Source: Torymus aiolomorphi (taxonomy: Eukaryota; Arthropoda; Insecta; Hymenoptera; Torymidae). From it: a DNA stretch of 64,000 nt. Position 1 is the stretch's first letter, and each line of letters begins with the position of its first letter. Made by a program: the position numbers and the translations under genes. The notes beneath the pieces were generated by a model. The model did not search any database and was not told where the DNA came from. It saw nothing but the letters and a program-made list of their open reading frames with translations. Of the stretch, positions 34,849 through 46,817 are shown one piece after another. The stretch lies in the NCBI GenBank assembly GCA_036365515.1, contig CM070875.1, positions 96,262,128-96,326,127 of the forward strand, in the 5' to 3' direction.

Positions 34849-35170
34849 GAAAAGCGTTATCTCGGAATCTGCTCGAAGAAGGCGTTATCTCGGAGTCCAG
34901 CCGAAGAAGGCGTTAACTTCGACTCCGGTCGAGGGAGGCGTTCACTCGGAGTCCAGCCGAGAAGGCGTTATTTCGAAGTCCGGCCGAAGAAGGCGTTAAC
35001 TCGGAGTCCAACCGAAAAGGCGTTATTTCGAAGTCCGGCCGAAGAAGGTGTTAACTTGGACTCCGGTCGAAGAAGGCGTTAACTCGGAGTCCAGCTGAGA
35101 AGGCGTTATGTCGGTGCCCGCTTGAATAAGACATTATCTTGAAGTCCGCTCGAAGAAGGCGTTATCTCGC
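34849..35170. repeat. ~32-bp minisatellite, about 10 copies
   Basis: The unit is close to AAGAAGGCGTTAACTCGGAG followed by TCCAGTCCGGTCG, with alternations TTATCTC/TTATTTC/TTAACTC. The plus-strand frame of repeated RRRYLGVQPKKAL-like residues is a by-product of the repeat. Confidence 0.85.
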
Positions 35171-35719
35171 ACGCAAATTTTTCCAGCTTAGATTTAAGTT
35201 GGCAGCACTGCCTATATGTGCGCGCGTATTATAAATATGCCTATACAAATAATTGTTAAGTGTAACGCATAAAATGAATTTATGATAACAATCTAACACT
35301 AAGGATTGCTTGGACTAATTCAACTCCATTTTTTTTATGCACAAATTTTCGCTATAAGAAACATTTTTTATTAATTATTTACCTTCGGCTATTACCGTCA
35401 GGACTTTGATGTAAGTATAATACAAAACTTTTTTATTCTAAAACATTTTTTGTTGAATAAATCCCTATTTCCTATTATTATCAAAGCGACTGTAAACGAA
35501 TAATTTGCCCAAAAATGTAATATTTTTCAAAGTACAACTTTTTGCTTACATCATTATTTTATAGAATTAAATCCTCAGAAAAACGATTAAAAATTTATAA
35601 ATATTACACATACTACTGATTTATGTTAATAAAATAAGATTTGAACAACGATTGATATAAATGAATTGGTGAAACCGGTAGATACGTATTGATATTATAC
35701 TAATAAAAATCTACACTAA
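35171..35719. other. AT-rich spacer
   Basis: No gene or clear repeat was recognised. Confidence 0.6.
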
Positions 35720-36679
35720 CAAGGAGAGTGCGTAACCTTTGAGTAACGGATTTGTATCAAATTGTAAGGTCGTGTTTAAGAGTAAAAAATATTGAACCCC
35801 TCGACCAGGATTTATTCTCATAGGCACTTTTACTCAAGAAATGTGCCATGTTATCTTAACAATGCGTTATTTAATTAAAAATTGATGTATCTTCTATTGC
35901 ATTTAACTTTGCAAGTATTCCCATTACGGAAAATTGTAAAAGTAGGCAGATAAAGCTTTATTTTATAATGAAATAATGAAAATTTTCCCCTTTTTAAAGG
36001 GTTTTAAAAGTGATATTTTTAATGATTTTTTTTTAAGATATCTTTGATTTCTCATAACGTTCTGAAAAATTGATATTTTTAGACGATACGGTGCTTAAAA
36101 TAAAGTTTTTTTTGTCACACAAGCATCTTTTTCGCGTTTTTTGACGTATTATGCGAGCTGAAAGTGACCGTTTATAGATCGGCGGGCAACCAAAATTGAA
36201 AAACGCCCGCTGCTCGCCGTAGCGGGCAATAAAAATATTTTATTGCCTGCTGCCCATAAGTTTCATTTTTTATAAAAAAAAATGCAAAAAACAATACTTG
36301 TCTTACAAAAAATATGGTGTGCACCAATGGCTAAGTGGGCTTTTTGACCTCGTGGGTTGCAGTACTCGTCTTCGGCAATGTCCACACTCGGTCTAAAGAA
36401 GCCCACTTTACGCCCGTGGTACACAACATACTATTTTGCCTACTTTTACAATTTTTCTAACTCATTTTCGTAACGGAAATACTTTCAGAGTTACATACAA
36501 TAGAAGAGACATAATTTTTTAACTAAATAACGCATTTTCAAGATAATATGGCACAAATCTTGAGGAAAAGTACCTTTGAGAGTAAATCCTGGAACAGGGG
36601 TTCAATCTTTCTTACTCTAAAACACGATCTTTCAATTTTATACAAATCAATGACCCAACGGTTACGCACTTTCCTCGTA
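35720..36679. mobile_element. 960-bp inverted-repeat element
   Basis: GGAGAGTGCGTAACC at the left and GGTTACGCACTTTCCTCG at the right open arms of about 220-240 bp with moderate divergence; shared blocks include AATGCGTTATTTA, TCTTCTATTG and TTGTAAAAGTAGGCA. The centre holds a smaller hairpin of GCGGGC/GCCCGC motifs (36180-36260) and a second one around GTGGGCTTTTT/AAGCCCAC (36315-36420). Non-autonomous. Confidence 0.75.
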
Positions 36680-36949
36680 AGTACAAAATGAGCCAGATGT
36701 TGTGTGCCTCGTTTTCCCTTTTGCTTTTTTTCACTGAAATGTAAGTATACTAAAATTTTTTAGAGAAGTGTTTAGGATTAATGATTTTTCTATTATATTT
36801 TTTTGTAACGTAAGCACAAATTTTGGCGTTTCTTAGACCATTTATACGAGTTAAATTTGCGCATATCTTTATAATATATTTTTTTTTTCAGTTTTATCTT
36901 TATATATTTTTTTGTTTTTTTGTTTCTTTTTTTCATTTTTATGTTAAGA
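36680..36949. other. T-rich spacer
   Basis: T-rich sequence leading into the CT-rich block; nothing recognised. Confidence 0.5.
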
Positions 36950-37120
36950 TTGCGTTTCTTCCTTCTTCACTCTCCCCTCTTTCTCTCTTGCTCTCTCGCC
37001 CAAACCGATTGTATATTTTTCGCTAACCATGTATTATTTTGTAATGCGCTGATTATCTTGGACCATTGGATATTAATAAATGAAATTAAAACTCCAATTC
37101 AAATCTCTCGCTCTCTCGCC

Positions 37121-37153
<33 letters not shown>

Positions 37154-37430
37154 GCACCCGCCTCTCTCGCTCTCTCCCTCTCTGAACCCCCTCTCTCGCT
37201 CTCTCCCTCTCTGCACCCCCTCGCTCTTGCTCTCTCGATCTATCTCCTTCTCTTTCTCTCTCACTTTCTCGCTCTCTCGTTCTATCTCACTTTCTCGCTC
37301 TCTCTTTCTATCTCGCTTTCTCGCTCTCTCTTTCTCGCTATCTCGCTCTCTCGCCCTCTCGCGCCCTCTTTTTCTCTCTCGCTATCTCGCTCTTTCACTC
37401 CTTCCCTTTCTCTCTTGCTCTCTCTTACAC
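36950..37430. repeat. Polypyrimidine (CTCTCGCTCTCT-type) low-complexity DNA
   Basis: CT dinucleotides and CTCTCG/CCCTCTCTGCACCC variants make up nearly all of this block. Open frames of repeated Ser/Leu (plus) or Arg/Glu (minus) come from the composition. Confidence 0.95.
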
Positions 37431-37510
37431 GCGAGAATTTGCCCTTTCGCTAAATTATAGAACGTCATTTGATAAATCAAAATAAAAATAGTAACTGATC
37501 TATTCCAACT

Positions 37511-38772
37511 TTAATAATACAATTGATTGGATAAAGGAGAAATGTAGTTGACACTGTTTACGTCCATAAAAACGCATACTGAAGAAATTTCTGCTGTCGG
37601 TACATAAGTAATTTCATTGCTTATACGAGTAACTTCTTGCATTATATTACAATATTTTCTCTTTTTAGTCTCAATAATATAACACAGTGTTCCTTCATCA
37701 TGGTTCTGTTCATCAATGGTAAAAGCAAAACGTTTAATGAAGGTTCCATCACCTAATTTTGCATAGCAGTTGCACGATCGATCATTATTTTTCTCTAATG
37801 AATCAAATAAACAGCCATTCTCGACTATTCTAATATATGCTCTTACATTATTTCTTGACAATTGAAATTTTGTGCTTATCATCACATATTAGTATTTCAT
37901 TCCCAAAGTAACGAATATCTTTAAATTTTATAGTGTTACGTACACGTACAGTAGTAATTTCTTCACAATATTCCTTGACTAAATACGAGGAAATTGGAAT
38001 TACTTTTTCTTCTAGTATTCTGGTGATGTGGTGAATATTTATGAATCGAATAATTTGTTGTTTAACGCCTTTGGCACATTTTATGGCAGCTAAGAGTATA
38101 TAGTTCGCACTTTCGAAGCAATACGAAGAATGTGCCCAAAGTGGTCCCCAATCAACAACACTTTGGATTACATGCAAAAGTTGATGAATGTTATATGTCA
38201 TTGCAGCTTTCGTATAAAATTTCTCCACATTAGCAACAAAAATATATAACATTTCGTCAACTTTAATGATTTCCTCATGTGTAATATCCATTTGTAGTAA
38301 AATATATAGGCTTTCAACTAAAATTATCCAATGTTTTAATTTATCTTCTCTCATATAAATGGAAAAAATTGGTATACTATAATATAAAGCCCAGTTCTCC
38401 TATTCTAAAGCTTTCCAATCGTTACGATGTTTAATGCCTTTTGTTAAGCGACGCAATTGATTGGGTACCTTCATACTGATTAAAATATCATCAATATGCA
38501 TTATATCTTCTTTTGACAAAGATGATATAGTATATTCGGAAATTTGTGCAACAACGCCATATACTTAAAAATGCATGTAAAAAGGGATCAATAAAAATAC
38601 GTAGATCAGGTTTTTCTCCAAACCATAATCCACATGTCACAATTGAGTTGAATCTCTCCTGTGGAGGCACTTCATTAGGCATCAGATATATTGGCCATAA
38701 TGCATAATGAGAGCATTTAAATTTAGGCGCTCCATCAGTATTCAAAACAGCAGTTACGTATTGTAACTTATA
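37511..38772 (-). pseudogene. CACTA transposase gene, Tnp2 core and C-terminal region
   Basis: Downstream of the insertion the sequence reads LQYVTAVLNTDGAPKFKCS, ALWPIYLMPNEVPPQERFNS and CGLWFGEKPDLRIF, the core Tnp2 pattern. The frame slips after the FIDPFL motif (about 38560) into VPNQLRRLTKGI...DWKALE, then a TAG at 38400-38402. After it ENWALYYSIPIF and REDKLKHWIILVESLYILL continue, and WGPLWAHSSYCFESANYIL marks the DUF4218-like part. A last frame change near 37870 leads to RIVENGCLFDSLEKN and the stop at 37511. Confidence 0.75.
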
Positions 38773-39716
38773 TACAGCGTGTCCAAAAAGTCTGGAAACA
38801 CACAAATAATTTCTCAGCTGAATTACTATTGGAAAATGTTAAGGTCGCCTTTGTAGTAATTTTTTACGAGGAATCCAATGGTGACCTTGGATTCGACCTT
38901 GGACCTCATTTTTGAGGTTATTTCAAGGTCAACCTCATTTTTTTAAATGGTAACCCCTATTTTTTATAGCGGAATCTGAAAGAGCGGAAAATTTTACGTC
39001 CGGATATGTATTAAGGTATGAGGTTGAGGTTGCCCCCAGAGGTCAAATTGAGGTCAAAGTATGATTTCTTAAAAATTTCGCGAGTTCAGTGGTAAAACAA
39101 AACAAACAAAGGTAAGGTTTGGTAAGTTCGAACGAAGACTTGAAGGTGACCTCTGATTCGACCTTGAACCTCATTTTGAGCCTCATTTTTGAGGTTATTT
39201 CGAGGTCAACCTCATTTTTTTAAATGGTAACCCCTATTTTTTTAGCGGAATCGGAAAGAGTGTGAAACTTTACGTCCAAACATGTACTCAGAACATAGTT
39301 CAAGAAGGACCTTGACGTTCATTTGAAGGTCATTTAAACTTAATGACGGTCTGATCTTGTGTAAACTTTTTAATTTTTTAAACAGTCTAACATCTTATTT
39401 CAAGTGCTCGAATTATTTTCCATCCATCTTTTGATAGTATCCTAATCGATGATCGAAAACACCAACAGTATTTTTGATCATTTCAGTAGGAATGAGAGCT
39501 GATTCATTGTAAAATTTTTTGAAGCGTTTAAATATTGAACATTGTTACTTGTTATTTTTCGTATGGTTAGAGTGACAATAAACTATTATTCATTCCATAA
39601 CCACCACAGAAAAGGGTTGGTCATCTTACAAACATATTTTTTGAAAATTAAAAGTTCTTTTTATTTTCAACTCAAAAAGTATTTTTGGATAAGGTCTACT
39701 ACGAAGAGTAATAAAA

Positions 39717-40793
39717 ATGAACAAACTCACTGATAGAGAAAGAATAACGATTCTCATGATGAGAGGTTGGGGACACATGCAGCGATCTTATAGGGCCGTA
39801 AGAGATATTTTTAATGCTTCATTTAGGGTTGGTGGAACTCCACTATCATTTTCAACAGTTCAAAAAACTGTTAGAAGGTTTGAAAATACCGGCACTATCA
39901 GCGATTTACCTCGATCAGGCAGACCAATGTCAGCAGGTAACGAAGAGAAATCTTTAGATGTTGTGTTAACATTCACCGAAGATCCGCATACTTCCGTTCG
40001 TAGAGCTGCTTAAGTGCACGAAATAAGTAAATCATCTATTCATAACATACTAAAGAGAGAGAAGTTCCATCCATTTAAAGTAACGCTAATACACAAGTTA
40101 AATGAAGATGATTTCGATCGTCGCGTTGAATTCTGTGATGATATGATGGCACGCATCGTACAAAATCCAAATTTTCCATCAAATATAGTCTTCTCAGATG
40201 AAGCTACATTTCAACTTGACTCAAGCGTAAATAGGCATAACTGTAGATATTGGGCAGTTGAAAACCCTTATTGGGCAAGAGAAGCCAAGTCACAATATCC
40301 ACAAAAATTAAATGTCTGGGCTGGAATATTAAATAATAGGATTATAGGACCATTTTTTATTGATGGCAATTTAAATGCAGAAAAGTATGAAACTATGTTG
40401 CGGAATCAAATTGTTCCTGGTATAAGAGAAATAGCTGGAGAGGACTTTAATAACACATGGTATCAACAGAACGGTGCAGCAGCTCATTATGCACGAAACG
40501 TTCGCACATACTTAGATACAGTATTCATTAATCGATGGATAGGACGAAGAGGTGCAATTGAATGGCCAGCTAGGTCCCCCGATTTAACGCCTCTAGATTA
40601 TTTCTATTGGGGTTATCTGAAGGATCGTGTATTCAAAACAAAACCCTTAAACTTAGATGAATTACGTGAAAGGATCATTGATGAATCAGCTCTCATTCCT
40701 ACTGAAATGATTGAAAATGCTGTTGGTGCTTTCTATCATCGATTAGGTTACTGTCAAGAAATGAATGGAGAACAGTTCGAGCACTTGAAATAA
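39717..40793 (+). pseudogene. Mariner-like transposase 1 (one stop, altered second catalytic residue)
   Basis: The ATG at 39717 starts MNKLTDRERITILMMRGWG. An N-terminal helix-turn-helix with TVQKTVRRFENTG and DLPRSGRP follows. The catalytic domain has the first Asp in FSDEATFQLD, the second position in WYQQNGAAAHYA, and the third in WPARSPDLTPLDYF. The second Asp is replaced by Asn (transposase 2 has QQDGAP). Thirty-six residues separate positions two and three by my count. A TAA at 40011-40013 interrupts the frame (RRAA stop VHEISKSS), probably from CAA. With a stop and a lost catalytic residue the protein should be inactive. Confidence 0.85.
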
Positions 40794-40820
40794 GATGTTA
40801 TACTGTTTAAAAAATCAAAT

Positions 40821-41020
40821 GTGAGAGGCAAGGGGACTCACGTAAATCAAGCGCCCCATCGTGAGAGGCAAGGGGACTCACGTAAATCAAGCACCCCATC
40901 GTGAGAGGCAAGGGGACTCACGTAAATCAAGCGCCCCATCGTGAGAGGCAAGGGGACTCACGTAAATCAAGCACCCCATCGTGAGAGGCAAGGGGACTCA
41001 CGTAAATCAAGCACCCCAAA
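40821..41020. repeat. 40-bp minisatellite, five copies, after transposase 1
   Basis: Five copies of a 40-bp unit start GTGAGAGGCAAGGGGACTCA and end AGCGCCCCATC or AGCACCCCATC. GTGAG and CTCAC inside each unit can pair as a small hairpin. The array starts 28 bp after the transposase stop, before the right inverted repeat. Confidence 0.95.
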
Positions 41021-41493
41021 GGGAACAGATTTTACTACGTCCACGTCGTTGTTCCTGGGTAACGCTAAATGTAAAAAAATTGAACTTGACATGACTTTTA
41101 AGGACAATGTCAAGGTCACCATTAGATTTCTCGTTGAAAACTACTAAAGAATTAACCTCGCTCAGTGTGATAAAAAGTTTACACAAGATCAGACCGTCAT
41201 TAAGTTTAAATGACCTTCAAATGAACGTCAAGGTCCTTCTTGAACTATGTTCTGAGTACATGTTTGGACGTAAAGTTTCACACTCTTTCCGATTCCGCTA
41301 AAAAAATAGGGGTTACCATTTAAAAAAATAAGGTTGACCTTGAAATAACCTCAAAAATGAGGTCCAAGGTCGAATCCAAGGTCACCGTTGGATTCCTCGT
41401 AAAAAATTACTACAAAGGCGACCTTAACATTTTCCAATAGTAATTCAGCTGAGAAATTATTTGCGTGTTTCCAGACTTTTTGGACACGCTGTA

Positions 41494-42127
41494 TATCTGG
41501 TAACTGTCGAACAAAGTTCTTATAATACTGCCCATCGTAAATATCTTGAATATGACCTTCTTCAGAAACTCTCTCATGTAAGACATAGTGATAGTAATCA
41601 GCATGTTTCGTTAAATGATATCCAATTTCGTGAGACGGATTAATAATAACGAAGAAATTCATGTTCGACGGATGTGTAATATTAATATTATAATGACAAT
41701 TTCGACATTTTGTACTTGTTTTTATATTTTGAAGATTACCTATGTACAAACAACATTTTGGACACGTTATATGGTATTCAACTTCATTCTTGGGATTGAA
41801 CAATTTGTCAATCATGTACCGGGATTCGGGTAATACCGGATCTTGAAAAAGCCGGTTTATGAACATAATCAATTCGGACAATGCAGTCAAGCAAAGCATG
41901 TTTTTGATAGAATATTTTAGAATCATCAAAAGCATTTCTGCTGGACTTCTATCAACTAGTTGCCTAATTGATTCATAAAAATTTGAATTATCTAAAAGGT
42001 CATCGAATGATTTGGCACGTAGTATGTCATTTTGTTGTGTTTTAAAAATCTCTATTTCGTCTAATAGTTCCATTAATATCGATTCAGGTTGATTTGATGC
42101 TAAATGATTATCACCCTCTGCAGAAAT
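41494..42127 (-). CDS. CACTA transposase gene, exon 3 (zinc ribbon), cut at its 3' side
   Basis: The acceptor ATATTTTAG is followed by ISAEGDNHLASNQPESIL in phase 0. The frame continues through VDRSPAEMLLMILKY, the zinc ribbon CPKCCLYIGN with CRNCHYN, HYVLHERV and DIYDGQYYKNFVRQLPDI. There the mariner-like element begins, just before the Tnp2 core motif. Joining over the insertion does not leave the two sides in the same frame, so either an intron was hit or small changes followed. Confidence 0.7.
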
Positions 42128-43490
42128 CTAAAATATAAAAATAAAATTATTTAGTGCATACAAAATATAAGTAAAATAAGTAGGGCTCAGTTTTAGAGTT
42201 GGCATATCAGACCTGCTTATAAGATACACACACACATACACATATAATTCAGAATGTATAGTGCCTATATACTGAGATAAATTGGGGGCGCTGCGGTACG
42301 TGCTAGTATCATAACATAACCTAATCGAGTGAGCGCTGCGCGTTCACTGTTTGCGTCCACCGCGTTCTCATTTTGGAATCGTCACCACCTCTTCTTGAAG
42401 TTTATCAAGGGGAAGTAGGTGAGCAGATCTCAATAAGCTGTTGTATTTATTGGTCGATCCCCTTGACTAGATATTGGTTCGCGAGGTTTTGCTCTTGAGG
42501 ATACGGAAAATGCAAGCACACGGTCCTTGTAATAAAAGGGGACTAATCGACACAGAGATGGAATTCTAAATACTGTCTCAGACCCTAGGACGTGGAAATA
42601 GCCTATCCAAATGTCGTTTGGCACCGTAATTCATTGGCCTACGAAGGGAGGGGGGGGGGGCTTTTTTCAGTGCAGTGGACGTTGCTGGTTTGACGTTACT
42701 CCTGTCAGTACTTCGTGGTAGAAAACATTAAAGATTGCGACAGAATTTATGAAGATATGCTGTTGTTGTCTAAAGGGAGCCTTTTTGATGCGTTCCAAAA
42801 GAGAACTATAGAGTATCGTCTAAGTATTTAACAAATATTGGGAACTTCTCTCTTAACGGCCTAATTACACTCAAAGAAATAAGGGCCATTTTGTATTTTG
42901 CAATCAGGATAAAGGAGACTTACTAATGAGAGCTCACTGCGCTCGGGTAGTCTCGGCTGCAAAGCACTCAGAGACAGGACAAGTTAGGGTATGTAAAGAA
43001 AATTGTTCAACAACGAGGACTGCTAGAGATGCAAAAAAAGTGACATAAAGAAGAAGGTAGACGCCGAGAGCAAACCGGCCCGGTTTAGGGCGTTCATAAT
43101 AGTTTCAGTTATAAGGGTTCTCATGATATCCATATCTCAATTGTTTGCAAATGTGACTTTCGCCGCTTTCATTCGGAGCTGTTTGTCGTAGCTGCTTACT
43201 TTACCGCTCACCTTTTTACACCTCAAGAATCAAGATTTTGAGCAGCTACCCTAACTGCTTCCCTTCCGCTCCGATCCGCTTCCCCTTCGCCTCCCCTCTC
43301 CGCCCCTTTTCTCACGCTTACCATCCGCTCCCGAAAATAACGTAATAATGTCAATAGAAACATCGTAAAATAACGTAAAAACGTCAATAGAAACGTCGTT
43401 TTTTCATGTTTAGTTCAGACAGGCGTTCCCACCATACCCCATCCGCTTTCCCTCGACTCCCCAACCGCTACCCTTCCGCTCCCGGGCAGC
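42128..43490. other. CACTA gene intron 2, first part, no gene seen
   Basis: No coding or RNA gene was recognised. A G-run lies near 42645-42660, and 43250-43480 is rich in CCGCT/CCCTTCCGCTCC words. AACGTCAATAGAAACGTCG and AATGTCAATAGAAACATCG form a short direct repeat near 43345-43400. Confidence 0.5.
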
Positions 43491-44418
43491 TCTTCAGGCT
43501 CTGAAGGGAGCCAGACAGTCAGCGATACGGAGACAGAGAGATAGAGTCAGCAATAGAGATACAGAGTGACATAGTCATTGATAGAGAGATAGAGAAAGTG
43601 ACAGTAAGATATAGAGAGAGAAAAGGGTGCAGAAACATTGGTTGATAGAGAAATGGAGTCAGTAAAACATATACAAATAAATAATCATAAAGATAAAGAA
43701 GTAAGAATAAAAAGAGCGAGCTAGAGACAAAAACTAACAGATAGAGAAAGAAACAGCGGGATAGAGGAGACTGAGAGACACCGGATGGTAGAAAGAGAGT
43801 CAGAGACAGGGAGGAAGAGACAACCAGTAAGAGTGATAATGTGATTGATGCTAAACCAAGATACAAGGAGACAGGGACAGAAAGTCAAATACAAAGAGAC
43901 GTAGACGAAGAATGGAAAAAAGAAACGGAAAGTCAGAGATAGTGACAAGGAGACAGGGTCAGAGGTCAGAGAACAAAAAGGTAGAGATATACCGACAGTG
44001 ACGGAGAGAAAGTAAAAAAAGTATTGGCGAAGTTAGCCCGACATTTTAGCATCATTTATTCTTAATACAATAAAACAAAATTTAATTTATTGAAGAAAAA
44101 TCATGAGGTGAGACGAAAAACGGCATAGCTAGAGAGACAGCTATATGAAAACCAAAACAAAGGGACATCGACAAAGAGACAGGAACAGAGGCGAGGTGGA
44201 ACAGACAGATGGAGAGACAGTGACAGGCCGAGAGACAGAAACATAGAGATAGAGCCAGAAATAGAGACGGAGAGATAGACACAGCAGCAGAGACAGTAAA
44301 ATGGAAAAAGGATGATATAACCAATATAAGACCGGTGGATTGGGACAGACAAAGTAGTGCGCCAGAGAAATAGAGTTAAGAACAGAAATAAAGACAGAAA
44401 CAGACAGTTATAGACAGG

Positions 44419-44419
<1 letters not shown>

Positions 44420-44500
<81 letters not shown>
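44420..44500. repeat. (CA)n microsatellite
   Basis: About 40 uninterrupted CA units, followed by a few TA units. Confidence 0.97.
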
Positions 44501-44511
<11 letters not shown>

Positions 44512-44701
44512 TTGTTATAAATCGTCACTTTGAGGAGAAATTTTTATATATACGGACCTGACTGTATCCTTCTGAAGAGTTTTGACACTTTGAGGAGCAG
44601 CTAGGGTCTGTCCACGCAGAGAAGGGTTTATTTCTTTAGTCAATTTCCCGAACTCTGGGCGGCGAAACCCTAGCTCCTCAAAGTGCCCGAATTTGGCAGT
44701 G

Positions 44702-44704
<3 letters not shown>

Positions 44705-44787
<83 letters not shown>
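44705..44787. repeat. (TA)n microsatellite
   Basis: About 41 uninterrupted TA units within the purine-rich block. Confidence 0.97.
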
Positions 44788-44791
<4 letters not shown>

Positions 44792-45179
44792 GAAACAGAC
44801 ATAGAGACGGAGCGAGAGCGTTAAAGATCGAGGCACAAAGAAAGGTAGAAAGAGAGATGGACGCAGAGAGGAAGAGATAAGGAATCAGAGACACCGATTT
44901 AAAGACAGTGTCACAGATGCTGAAATAAAGTGACATACGCGAAAAGGTAGACGCTCAGAGCAGATATAATGAGATAGACAGAGAAACAGAGTGATATAGT
45001 GCTACAGCGCTCTCTCGTTTAAGACGGCTGCGGTCTCAGCTTTGGAACGCTACGTATGAAAACTGAGAGCGCATTCGTCTAAAGCAAGAAAGCGCGGCGC
45101 GCAGTGTGGTTTGGCAAGCAGCCTCCCCGCTTCGCTCCCAGTGCATATAAGCTAACTAAAACTGGCTGTAAAGAGGCTG

Positions 45180-45590
45180 AGCCCAAGAAAGGCTCCTGGA
45201 TCCGACGGGATCTCCAATGAAGCTCTAAGAGCGTCTATTCGGAAGAAGCTTCAACTCATCTTGGACTTATTCAACACATGTCTGGGAATAGGCCATTTTC
45301 GAAACAATGGAAATTCCAAAAAAATGATCCTCATACCGAAGAACAAAACCGAGGAGCTCAACGTACAATCTTCTTGGAGGCCGTTATACATACCCAACTC
45401 TACTGGCAAGCTATATGAGAGGATGATCTCAATCGCGTGCAGAGCGAACTGGACGTCCCGGAACCACCGAAGGGCTATCAGAGATGCAATACGGGTTTCA
45501 TGCAGGACAGAGTACTTTGGAGGCGGTGCAAGAAGTGCAGAAAAGAGTTGGAAACAGATTCTCCATGAAACCGAAGTCTGAAGTTAACAG
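45180..45590 (+). pseudogene. Non-LTR retrotransposon reverse transcriptase fragment
   Basis: The fragment reads RKAPGSDGISNEALRASI, LDLFNTCLGIGHF, SKKMILIPKN and SSWRPLYIPNSTGKLYERMI. This is the start of the R1/Jockey-type reverse transcriptase domain (K.PG.DG....LK; LF..CL..G.FP; LIPK; RPI....GK..E). The later palm motifs are not in frame or missing. It lies inside the CACTA gene's second intron, on the opposite strand. Confidence 0.75.
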
Positions 45591-46364
45591 TAGTAGCACC
45601 ACAGAAGTCGAGATATAGATGGCCCTACGATATAGAACATACATTAGGATGGGTTGCTGCGGCTCAAACTATCTAAAGACTAGAGTGAAAATGAACTATA
45701 GTGGAAATGAGCTGCAGTGGAAATTTAACGAGACTCTACAAATAATCCTGTGTATCCTTTCGTTGGAAAGGTCTTGAGAAAATGAAGAAATTCTTTTTTG
45801 TAGGTTATAAAATATAATAAACTCGCTTTTTGACAAGCATTTCAAAATGAGTAAAAAAACGCTAAAAATAGGTAATGTCTACAAACGAGATCACTGATAC
45901 ACATGCGTACACATATTTAAAAAGTATTTTTTTACCTATATACGTAAGTCTCATATTTTGAATGAAAAAAATTAACTTTCGCCAATATTGTATGACCTTG
46001 CAGCAATATTGCACATAAAATTATAGCAATATTGTTACAATATTAAAGTGAAATAGTCGAACTAAATAAATTGCAATGGTGAAACGAAAATCATGGGTTT
46101 CAGCAATATTGCTCTATGGTTGCATCCATATATGGTTGCAGGTGTTTTATTAATTGTAAAACAGAAATACTCAGATAAATTCTATACATTTTTTTAATTA
46201 TTGTGTATCGCTTTATGCTACATTGCAATACTTACAGATATTTACGAATTTACTATTGCAGACGTTCATGTGTAATACAGTATCTGCCCTCTCAATAAAC
46301 TATGTATCCTCTCAATCGATAAAACACCTACTATACATACACACACATACACACAGATACTTAC
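45591..46364. other. CACTA gene intron 2, last part
   Basis: AT-rich sequence with several AGCAATATTGC-like words near 45980-46140. No gene was recognised. Confidence 0.5.
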
Positions 46365-46562
46365 CTGTAAATCGGCATGTAAAAGGTTTGTCTCAGATAA
46401 TGATAAATCATCATTTTGAGTTATTATATTAAAAGCAATATCATCTTGGGATGATATGTTACAGCTTTCAATTGATTCGTGGCTTGTCAATGTAGACAGT
46501 ATTGATTCCCCTTCATGTTCATTCGGTAAATCCCCCTGCTCATGAACTCGTAATAAAGGAAC
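46365..46562 (-). CDS. CACTA transposase gene, exon 2
   Basis: The acceptor is TTTTTACAG, followed by VPLLRVHEQGD. The exon runs 66 codons, acidic and Ser-rich, to LHADLQ before the strong donor GTAAGT. Phase 0 at both ends. The next exon starts 4.2 kb away. Confidence 0.65.
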
Positions 46563-46709
46563 CTGTAAAAACAAGCTATTAAGTTGTACTAAATTATCCA
46601 CAATATATTTCATTTTTTTCTTTGAAAGTTATATTTTTATTATTAGCATTTGTTATTGTCATTTTTATAAACATTATAAATAATTGTTTATGAATTTTGA
46701 TCCGCTAAC

Positions 46710-46817
46710 CTCAGGAGTTCTCTCAGATGAATGAGCCATTTTTATTTTGTACGCTGTGCTTCTGGGCATTTTATGCGTATTATCATATGCATACTTTTTA
46801 CGTGTTTTATAATCCAT
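46710..46817 (-). CDS. CACTA transposase gene, exon 1
   Basis: The ATG at 46817-46815 opens 36 codons (MDYKTRKKYAYDN...SSERTPE), strongly basic. The exon ends in phase 0 before GTTAGC, and a 147-bp intron leads to exon 2. The fit of ATG, donor and phase supports it; the residues themselves are not diagnostic. Confidence 0.6.

Larger units (their letters stand above)
38775..41491 (+). mobile_element. Tc1/mariner-like transposon 1 (2.72 kb) inserted in the CACTA gene
   Basis: The ends are CAGCGTGTCCAAAAAGTCTG and its complement, next to TA on both sides (38773-38774, 41492-41493). The outer ~190 bp of the arms are almost identical, and the match then resumes at 39220-39365 on the left because the left arm carries an extra copy of its subterminal block (GACCTTGGATTCGACCTTG). 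It holds a transposase at 39717-40793 and a five-copy 40-bp minisatellite after it. The repeats have many AAGGTCA words. The high arm identity suggests recent insertion. Confidence 0.9.
43491..45000. repeat. Purine-rich GAGACAGAGA low-complexity DNA
   Basis: About 1.5 kb consists mainly of degenerate GACAGAGA/AGAGATAGAG words on the plus strand. A short unlike segment at 44510-44700 contains CACTTTGAGGAG and the inverted CTCCTCAAAGTG, so a small inverted repeat is embedded. Open frames on the minus strand reflect CTCT composition. Confidence 0.9.
37511..46817 (-). pseudogene. CACTA (En/Spm) Tnp2-like transposase gene, split by a mariner-like element
   Basis: Pieces on the minus strand read in order: exon 1 (46710-46817), exon 2 (46365-46562), exon 3 (41494-42127), then past the inserted element 38355-38772, 37848-38354 and 37511-37885. 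Parts seen: a short basic N-terminus, a zinc ribbon (CPKC...CRNC), the Tnp2 core with LNTDGAPKFK and CGLWFGEKPD, and a DUF4218-like C-terminal region (HQLLH, WGPLWAHSSYCFE). Introns 1 and 2 are phase 0. Lesions are the 2.7-kb insertion, a frameshift near 38560, a stop at 38400-38402 and a frame change near 37870. CACTA proteins cut and paste elements with CACTA ends; such ends were not located. Confidence 0.75.

Noticed and set aside
37080..37460. Plus-strand Ser/Leu frames and minus-strand Arg/Glu frames
   Set aside because: Low-complexity CT-rich DNA explains them.
40821..41020. Five evenly spaced repeats considered as a CRISPR array
   Set aside because: The units are directly adjacent with no unique spacers, and the setting is a eukaryotic transposon.
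44101..44936. Frames with VCVCVC or IYIYIY runs
   Set aside because: They are translations of (CA)n and (TA)n microsatellites and flanking purine-rich DNA.
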